DNA from: Phycisphaerales bacterium
GTDB taxonomy: Bacteria; Planctomycetota; Phycisphaerae; Phycisphaerales; SM1A02
Direction of reading: 5' to 3'
NCBI GenBank assembly: GCA_029242715.1
Contig: JAQWTL010000033.1
Span: forward strand, 90,289 to 154,288
Length of the DNA stretch: 64,000 nucleotides
Notes under the pieces: generated by a model
Told to the model about the DNA's origin: nothing
The model's input: the letters and a program-made list of their open reading frames with translations, nothing else
Databases searched by the model: none
Made by a program: the position numbers and the translations under genes
In this document: piece after piece, positions 58,842 to 64,000 of the stretch
How positions within the stretch are numbered: the first letter of the stretch is position 1
Layout of the letters: the number at the start of each line of letters is the position of its first letter

Positions 58842-60038
58842 ATGGCTACTCCACACCGGCTTGACGTACTGATCCTCGGCGGTGGTGCCGCAGGGCTCTG
58901 GCTGCTGGATGACCTCCATCGGCTGGGCTATTCAGCAGCCCTTGTGGAAGCATCTGCCCTGGGAACAGGCCAGACCATCTGGTCCCAAGGAATCATTCAC
59001 GGTGGCCTGAAATACGCCCTCCATGGCCGTGCTGGCAAGGCTGCCCGAGCCATCCGCGGCATGCCCCTGAGATGGAGACGCTCTCTGGCTGGAGAGCGAG
59101 AACCGGATCTGACCCAGACACGACGACGAGCAGAATACTGCTGCATCTGGGCCAAACCGGGCATGCGATCCCGCCTTGGCCTGCTGGGCGCTTCCCTGAG
59201 CCTCAGCGTGAAGCCCAAGGCATTGAACCGGGATTCTCGCCCTGCTGTCCTTCGTGACTGGAAGGGGCCCGTGCTTCGACTGGGAGAGCAGGTCATCGAG
59301 CCAGGCAGCTTCCTGCAGGTCCTCGCTGACCGGCATCTGAAGCGAATCCTCAAAGTAGATGGGCCGCAAGGCATTGAACTGGAAGCAACCCGCAGCGGCC
59401 ATGTACGGGAAGCCAGACTGAGATGCCCCGGCGGTCAGGAAACCAGCCTTCAGCCAAGTCACGTCATCCTGGCAGCGGGCGAAGGAAATTCGAGAATTCG
59501 CAACCGACTTGGCCTGCCCGTTGAACACATCCAGCAACGGCCGTTGCAGATGATCATGGCCTCCGGAAAGCTCCCGATCCTCAATGGCCATTGCATCCGC
59601 AATGCCAGCCCCTGGTTGACCATCACATCCACCCGGGATCATGCTGATCGTGTGGTCTGGCAGATCGGAGGGCAAGTTTCCGAGGATATGGCAAGAGCAA
59701 CCAGACCCCAGGCCATTGAAAGAGCGATCAACGATCTCAAACTGGCTATCCCTGGCCATGATCTTTCAGGCATCCGCTTCTCAACCTATCTGGCCTCGCG
59801 AGCCGAGGGGTCCTCTAGCGGACAACGTCCCAATCGCCCAACCACTTTTCATGATGAGAACGTGATCACGGCATGGCCCACCAAACTGGCTCTGGTCCCG
59901 ATGCTCTCGGACATGATCATCAAACAGTTGCCTCCGCCCGGAGGCGAACACATCTTCAACATGCCCGCCAACTGGCCCACGGCGGCGGTCGCCATACCGC
60001 CCTGGGAACTGGAGTCCACATGGACAACCGTTCACTAG
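58842..60038 (+). CDS. FAD-dependent oxidoreductase (DAO/GlpD-like)
   Basis: A 398-residue flavoprotein. It begins with an FAD-binding motif, VLILGGGAAGLWLLDDLHRL, continues GTGQTIWSQGIIHGGLKYAL (as in DAO-type proteins that contact the flavin) and has HVILAAGEGNSRIRNRLGLP. The middle part carries an ADP-binding tail and a substrate region with no diagnostic residues. It looks like a glycerol-3-phosphate- or amino-acid-oxidase-type enzyme; the substrate is unknown. The ATG at 58842 is preferred to the GTG at 58779 because homology starts just after it. It overlaps the downstream aldo/keto reductase by 19 bases, so the two may act on related substrates. Confidence 0.78.
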   Translation: MATPHRLDVLILGGGAAGLWLLDDLHRLGYSAALVEASALGTGQTIWSQGIIHGGLKYALHGRAGKAARAIRGMPLRWRRSLAGEREPDLTQTRRRAEYCCIWAKPGMRSRLGLLGASLSLSVKPKALNRDSRPAVLRDWKGPVLRLGEQVIEPGSFLQVLADRHLKRILKVDGPQGIELEATRSGHVREARLRCPGGQETSLQPSHVILAAGEGNSRIRNRLGLPVEHIQQRPLQMIMASGKLPILNGHCIRNASPWLTITSTRDHADRVVWQIGGQVSEDMARATRPQAIERAINDLKLAIPGHDLSGIRFSTYLASRAEGSSSGQRPNRPTTFHDENVITAWPTKLALVPMLSDMIIKQLPPPGGEHIFNMPANWPTAAVAIPPWELESTWTTVH

Positions 60039-60787
60039 GCTCGACCAAACTCTCATGCAGCCGATTGGGCTGGGGTGCGCTCAAGATCGGCCGCAATCAG
60101 GGCGTCAAGTTTCCTGATGACTTTGAGCTGCCATCAGAAGAAGCCGCGATCGACATCGTGCATGGCATGCTTGATCTTGGCATCAACTTCATTGACACCG
60201 CACCCAGCTACGGGCTCAGCGAGGAACGTCTGGGCAAGGCACTGGAAGGCAAACGAGATGGTGTCATTCTCTCAACAAAGGTTGGCGAACACTTCAGTGA
60301 TGGAGAGTCTCACTATGACTTCTCTTCCACCGCCGCTGTCAAGAGCTTGCAAGAAAGTCTGCGCCGGCTGAAGACAGATCACGTAGATGTACTCTGGATC
60401 CATTCGGATGGAAATGATCAAGCCATCCTTGATGATGATGCCTACATTGAAACGCTTGAGTCCTTCAAAGATGCGGGCATGACACGGGCCATCGGCTTTT
60501 CCGGAAAAAGTATTGAAGGCAATCGATCCGCCTTGTCATGGGCGGACGCGATAATGGTCGAGTACCACCTGGAAGATCAATCGCAGGAAGCAGTCATCAC
60601 CGAGGCCGCTCAACGTGATATCGGTGTGGTAATCAAGAAGGCCTTGCGAAGTGGTCATCTTCCAGGTGATGAGGCACTCCGATTCCTGTTTGACGATTCC
60701 CCAGTCGCTGATGCCATCACCTCGGTGGTCATTGGGAGCCTGAGCCCTGCCCGGATGCAATCAAATGCCAAAGGCCTGAGTGCCTGA
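60020..60787 (+). CDS. Aldo/keto reductase
   Basis: A 255-residue NAD(P)H-dependent reductase of the AKR TIM-barrel fold. The catalytic tetrad is readable: Asp and Tyr in INFIDTAPSYGLSEERLGKA, Lys in VILSTKVGEHF and His in VDVLWIHSDG. The C-terminal cofactor region is shorter than in long AKRs: VVIKKALRSGHLPG and AITSVVIGSLSPARMQSN. At 255 residues it is a compact member. The ATG lies inside the end of the FAD oxidoreductase gene (19-base overlap), so translation is probably coupled. The substrate is not predictable. Confidence 0.85.
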   Translation: MDNRSLGSTKLSCSRLGWGALKIGRNQGVKFPDDFELPSEEAAIDIVHGMLDLGINFIDTAPSYGLSEERLGKALEGKRDGVILSTKVGEHFSDGESHYDFSSTAAVKSLQESLRRLKTDHVDVLWIHSDGNDQAILDDDAYIETLESFKDAGMTRAIGFSGKSIEGNRSALSWADAIMVEYHLEDQSQEAVITEAAQRDIGVVIKKALRSGHLPGDEALRFLFDDSPVADAITSVVIGSLSPARMQSNAKGLSA

Positions 60788-60935
60788 CGCTGGCAGACGA
60801 ATCTGCACATCGAATCTTGAATCTGGATTTATTTAGGGGATAAGACCTGCAAAGAAGGTCGTACTATTGAAGTGGCCAGTGGGGATGACCAAGGCGGGAC
60901 CACCTGATTCCGACCACATTCCTGAGGAGAACTGA

Positions 60936-63743
60936 ATGCCATTCAACTGCCCTTTGACCATTGGAATGGTTCTTGTTATTTGCATGAACCTGGTTTCATC
61001 CGTCATGGCTGACGATTCTGATGCCTTCTTCGATGACAGCGAAGTCCGGGAAATCCGAATCTGGTTCGATGATCCTGACTGGTTCAACATCCTCGAAAAC
61101 TCACACGGTTCTGATCCGGAGGATCCCTATTTCGCCTGTCGCTTTGAAAGCGACGGGATCGTCATCGATCCATGTGGCGTTCGCATGAAAGGCAATTCCT
61201 CCTTCAGCCTCCCTGTCAAGAAATCCTTTAAATTCGATTTTGATGAGTTTGACGAAGACAACGATGATCTTCACTTTCATGACCTCAAGAAGTTGAATCT
61301 GAACAACTCGTTCAAGGATCCCACGTTGATGCGGGAAAAACTCTTTCACGAGTTCATATCCGCCTATGGCCCCGCCTGTCGCGTCGTGCATTGTCGCCTG
61401 TACATCAATGACGAATACTGGGGCCTCTACTCAGCAGTCGAGCAGGTCCAGAAGGATTTCATCCAGCGAAATTTCGGTGATGGAGAAGACGGCAATCTCT
61501 ACAAGTGCGAATCAAGCGCAGGCTTTGGATTTGGCTCAAATCTGGAATGGATTGATGATGATCCCGAGTCCTATTGGAATACCTACGAACTCGAAACGAA
61601 TGAAACCGAGTGGGATTACAGCGGCCTCGTCGAATTCATCGGCAGCCTGGACAACACATCTGTGGCAGAAAGACCAGCGGCACTTGAAGCTGTTGCTGAT
61701 GTTGACAATCTACTCAAAGCCATTGCGATCAATTGCCTGTTCGTGAATCTTGACGCATACAACGGGTCGGCCCACAACTACTACGTCTACGATCGAGATG
61801 ACACTGGCGAGTTCACTCACATCTTCTGGGATGCCAACGAGGCATTTGGCACGTTCCGAATGGGCATGCCTCCGAATGAAGATGCCCGTGAAATGAATGC
61901 TTTCTGGCTGCCATCAGGCCCTCCTCCAGGAGGAACTGAGCCCCGCCCCCTGATGGAAAGGCTCTGGGAAGTGGATTCATACAACAGAGCCTACCTCCGA
62001 CACCTTGCTCGTTTCCTGCGAGAAGGATTCGACATCGATACCTTCCAGCCACGCATCACTGAAATTTCCGATCTCATTCGAACTGATGTCTACGCGGACA
62101 CCAACAAACCCTACAGCAACAGTTTTTTCGAGCAGAACCTGTCCAATGATGTCGGTGGTGGTGGCGGACCTGGCGGCGGAACCATCTACGGTCTGGCCGC
62201 GTTCATCTCTCAACGAGCTGCATATCTGGATACACACCTCGATTCATTTGCCTCTCGACGGGATCTCCAACTCAACGAACTGATGAGCGTGAACACCTCC
62301 ACGATCATGGATGACCAAGGCGACTACGATCCATGGATTGAGATCTACAACCTTGGGCCCGGCATGGTCTTCACAAATGATGTTTATGTGTCTGACGATG
62401 CCGCGGAGCCTGGCAAGTGGCAGATCCCCGGCGAATCGATTGATGACGGCACCTTCCTCCTGCTGTGGATGGACAATGAACCCGGTGAAGGGCCTCTTCA
62501 CTCGAACTTCACGCTCGATGCCAAGGGTGGCGAGTTGTTCTTTTCGGTGCGTATCGGTTCAAACTACGATCTCATCGACAGCGTGAGCTATCCAGCCCTT
62601 GGCCAGGATGCCTCCTGGGGCCGAAGCAACGAAGAGGAATCTGATTGGCAGATCAATGCCTCTGCAACACCTGGCGAACCCAATGAGCGAGGCGTACCTG
62701 ATCTCGAAGGAATCCTGTTCCTCAATGAGTTCATGGCCGACAATGCAACGATCATCGCTGATGAAACCGGTGCATTTGAGGACTGGATCGAACTCTACAA
62801 CGCCGGCAGTGAGGCCATTGACCTCAGTGGCCTGTACCTGACCGATGATCTGCTGGATCCCATGATCTGGACGATCCCGGAAGGCACCATCATTGAAGCC
62901 GGAGGCCACCTGCTTATCTGGGCTGATTCAGATGCTGAAGATGGCCCCCTGCATGCCGATTTCAAACTGGGTGCTGAAGGCGAGGAAATCGGGCTGTATG
63001 CCGCCGATGGCACCACGCTGATTGACTCGATCGTGTTCGGAGATCAAGCGGAAGATGTCTCCATGGGACGTATCCCCGATGGCGGTCCTGGCTGGCAGTA
63101 CCTCTCGACACCGACGCCCGAGGCGACCAATGTTGCTGATCCTGCTGAGATGCCAGAGCTCTATATCAATGAAATCATGGCCGACAACGAGTCGACAATT
63201 GCTGACGAGGCCGGTGAATACGACGACTGGCTGGAGATCTACAACCCTGGCGATGAAGATGTTGATCTTGGAGGCCTGTTCATCACTGATGATCTTGCCG
63301 ACCCTGGTGCCTGGCAAGCTCCGGAAGGCCTCAACGTACCGGCTGGTGGATTCCTTCTGATTTGGGCAGATGATGATGCTGAACAGGGTGATCACCACGC
63401 CACATTCAAGTTTGGAGCCGAGGGCGAGGAAGTCGTGATCTATGCCTCTGACGGAGTCTCCGTGATCGATCATGTTGTCTTCGGCGCCCAGAAGCTGGAT
63501 GTTTCCTATGGGCGAATGACTGACGGCGGCAGTGAGATGACGACCTTCACGGCACCTACGCCAGGTGAATCCAACGTGGGCGCTCCCTGCCCCGAAGATC
63601 TTGATGGCAATGGTGAAGTCAATGTCAATGATGTTCTGGCAGTGATTGGTGCCTGGGGCAGTGAGGATGGAGATGTGGACGGCAACGGTGTCACCGATGT
63701 CAATGACATCCTCATGATCATCTCAGCCTGGGGCCTCTGCTGA
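60936..63743 (+). CDS. Secreted CotH-like kinase protein with lamin-tail repeats and dockerin-like end
   Basis: A 935-residue exported protein. A signal peptide (residues 1-25, ending VMADD) is followed by a CotH domain (about 35-430): IRIWFDDPDWFNIL, CGVRMKGNSSFSLPVKKSFK, LHFHDLKKLNLNNSF, LYINDEYWGLYSAVEQVQ, and HIFWDANEAFG with a catalytic aspartate candidate. A Gly-rich linker follows. Three lamin-tail-like (LTD) repeats then begin near 445 (LQLNELMSVN), 594 (LFLNEFMADN) and 742 (LYINEIMADN), each with a DWIELYN-type block. The C-terminus (about 887-935) has two calcium-binding loops, DLDGNGEVNVNDVLAVIGAW and DVDGNGVTDVNDILMIISAW, like a dockerin. It is probably cell-surface attached. Confidence 0.85.
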   Translation: MPFNCPLTIGMVLVICMNLVSSVMADDSDAFFDDSEVREIRIWFDDPDWFNILENSHGSDPEDPYFACRFESDGIVIDPCGVRMKGNSSFSLPVKKSFKFDFDEFDEDNDDLHFHDLKKLNLNNSFKDPTLMREKLFHEFISAYGPACRVVHCRLYINDEYWGLYSAVEQVQKDFIQRNFGDGEDGNLYKCESSAGFGFGSNLEWIDDDPESYWNTYELETNETEWDYSGLVEFIGSLDNTSVAERPAALEAVADVDNLLKAIAINCLFVNLDAYNGSAHNYYVYDRDDTGEFTHIFWDANEAFGTFRMGMPPNEDAREMNAFWLPSGPPPGGTEPRPLMERLWEVDSYNRAYLRHLARFLREGFDIDTFQPRITEISDLIRTDVYADTNKPYSNSFFEQNLSNDVGGGGGPGGGTIYGLAAFISQRAAYLDTHLDSFASRRDLQLNELMSVNTSTIMDDQGDYDPWIEIYNLGPGMVFTNDVYVSDDAAEPGKWQIPGESIDDGTFLLLWMDNEPGEGPLHSNFTLDAKGGELFFSVRIGSNYDLIDSVSYPALGQDASWGRSNEEESDWQINASATPGEPNERGVPDLEGILFLNEFMADNATIIADETGAFEDWIELYNAGSEAIDLSGLYLTDDLLDPMIWTIPEGTIIEAGGHLLIWADSDAEDGPLHADFKLGAEGEEIGLYAADGTTLIDSIVFGDQAEDVSMGRIPDGGPGWQYLSTPTPEATNVADPAEMPELYINEIMADNESTIADEAGEYDDWLEIYNPGDEDVDLGGLFITDDLADPGAWQAPEGLNVPAGGFLLIWADDDAEQGDHHATFKFGAEGEEVVIYASDGVSVIDHVVFGAQKLDVSYGRMTDGGSEMTTFTAPTPGESNVGAPCPEDLDGNGEVNVNDVLAVIGAWGSEDGDVDGNGVTDVNDILMIISAWGLC

Positions 63744-63770
63744 ATCCAACCCCCACTGATAACCAAGATG

Positions 63771-63805
63771 AAAACGGGTGCCGGCACATGCCGACACCCG
63801 TTTTT
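63771..63805. terminator. Strong bidirectional terminator
   Basis: AAAACGGGTG...CACCCGTTTT forms a long stem, with the inner CGGCA/TGCCG pairing beyond one C-A mismatch and a two-base loop. A T-run closes one side and an A-run the other. It lies between the CotH gene (ends 63743) and the convergent LysM gene, so it can stop transcripts from both. Confidence 0.9.
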
Positions 63806-63828
63806 CCTGCTTGGCTGAACCTGCCCCC

Positions 63829-64000
63829 CTACCCGGGAATCGCGATCACCATTCCCAGTACGAGGCGATCCGGATTGCTCCCGATCCGTTGCTCATTGAG
63901 CTCGTAGATTCGGTACCAGTGCTTCTCATGGCCCATGTGATCCTCGGCAATGGAACTGAGCGTCTCACCTTCCCCGATGGTGTGCGTGCGACCATCGGGC
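63829..64000 (-). CDS. LysM-domain protein (C-terminal end only)
   Basis: Only the last 56 residues are inside the window; the gene continues past the right edge on the minus strand. The visible part is a LysM motif: TIGEGETLSSIAEDHMG, then HWYRIYELNEQRI, and RLVLGMVIAIPG ending at a TAG codon (63829-63831). A domain that ends right at the stop is common in peptidoglycan-binding proteins. What lies N-terminal cannot be told. Confidence 0.85.
   Translation of the reverse strand, partial: PDGRTHTIGEGETLSSIAEDHMGHEKHWYRIYELNEQRIGSNPDRLVLGMVIAIPG

Noticed and set aside
62150..62185. Gly-rich GGT/GGC run
   Set aside because: It is an in-frame glycine linker of the CotH protein and not a mobile or tandem repeat.
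62270..63590. Three similar segments considered as DNA repeats
   Set aside because: They are diverged LTD protein domains; the similarity is at the amino acid level, with no long identical DNA stretch.
1..64000. CRISPR arrays, transposases, integrases, rRNA genes, replication origin
   Set aside because: I looked for spaced repeats, transposase motifs, rRNA cores and clustered DnaA-box-like sites with dnaA/dnaN and saw none.

Overview
The window looks like a contiguous piece of chromosome from a planctomycete, most likely of the marine Phycisphaerae type. The best lineage marker is the small basic protein at 7636-7866, which resembles a family I know from the Planctomycetes-Verrucomicrobia-Chlamydiae group. 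The caa3 oxidase and bc complex with fused cytochrome domains, the lipoproteins with lipoboxes, and the CotH/lamin-tail/dockerin protein fit this assignment. Coding density is very high. Many neighbouring genes overlap as ATGA, GTGA, TTGA or TGATG, so translational coupling is the rule. I see no insertion sequences, phage genes, CRISPR arrays or rRNA.

Layout. 1-4157 (minus): pyrF, a membrane-anchored solute-binding protein and pyruvate kinase, coupled. 4217-6155 (plus): DUF971 protein, hot-dog thioesterase and glycosyltransferase-like protein, then a hairpin-rich intergenic stretch that may be a structured RNA, ending in a terminator. 6424-9757 (minus): aminotransferase, small basic protein, a membrane protein, acpS and a sugar-isomerase-like protein. 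9822-11544 (plus): moaE, membrane protein, endonuclease III. 11554-16360: a propeller-like lipoprotein on minus, then TPR, recX, rhodanese, cdsA and a zinc-ribbon coiled-coil protein on plus. 16372-20067: nrdR, thrS and infC; infC appears to start at an ATC codon. 20103-26831 (minus): MATE transporter, MDR dehydrogenase, HEAT lipoprotein, membrane/TPR protein and an EF-G paralogue. 26931-34599: trmL, glyA, ogt, a UDP-sugar dehydrogenase and an HrpA helicase.

34778-44882 (plus) is a respiratory block. It encodes cytochrome oxidase subunits II (fused to cytochrome c), I and III, an unknown membrane protein, a diheme cytochrome c lipoprotein, a Rieske protein, a cytochrome b fused to cytochrome c, a CtaG-FixG fusion and a FixH-like protein. 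It reads as a combined complex III/IV with its own assembly factors, with electrons passing from quinol through tethered cytochrome c domains to oxygen.

45485-50410 (plus) is the most unusual part. It is a compact four-gene cassette: a WXG100-like protein, a coiled-coil protein, a second small WXG-like protein and a 1231-residue FtsK/SpoIIIE-type ATPase. It resembles the core of a type VII (ESX-like) secretion system without the known membrane components. A bactofilin-like gene precedes it, and a bidirectional hairpin terminator follows it.

50482-64000: a 63-residue hypothetical protein, tRNA-Val(UAC), a FlgI-like lipoprotein with no flagellar neighbours, smc, an alpha/beta hydrolase, an NAD-type isocitrate dehydrogenase, an FAD oxidoreductase, an aldo/keto reductase, the CotH/LTD/dockerin protein, a strong terminator and the C-terminal end of a LysM protein. 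All functions are inferred from reading the sequence; no database search was run.
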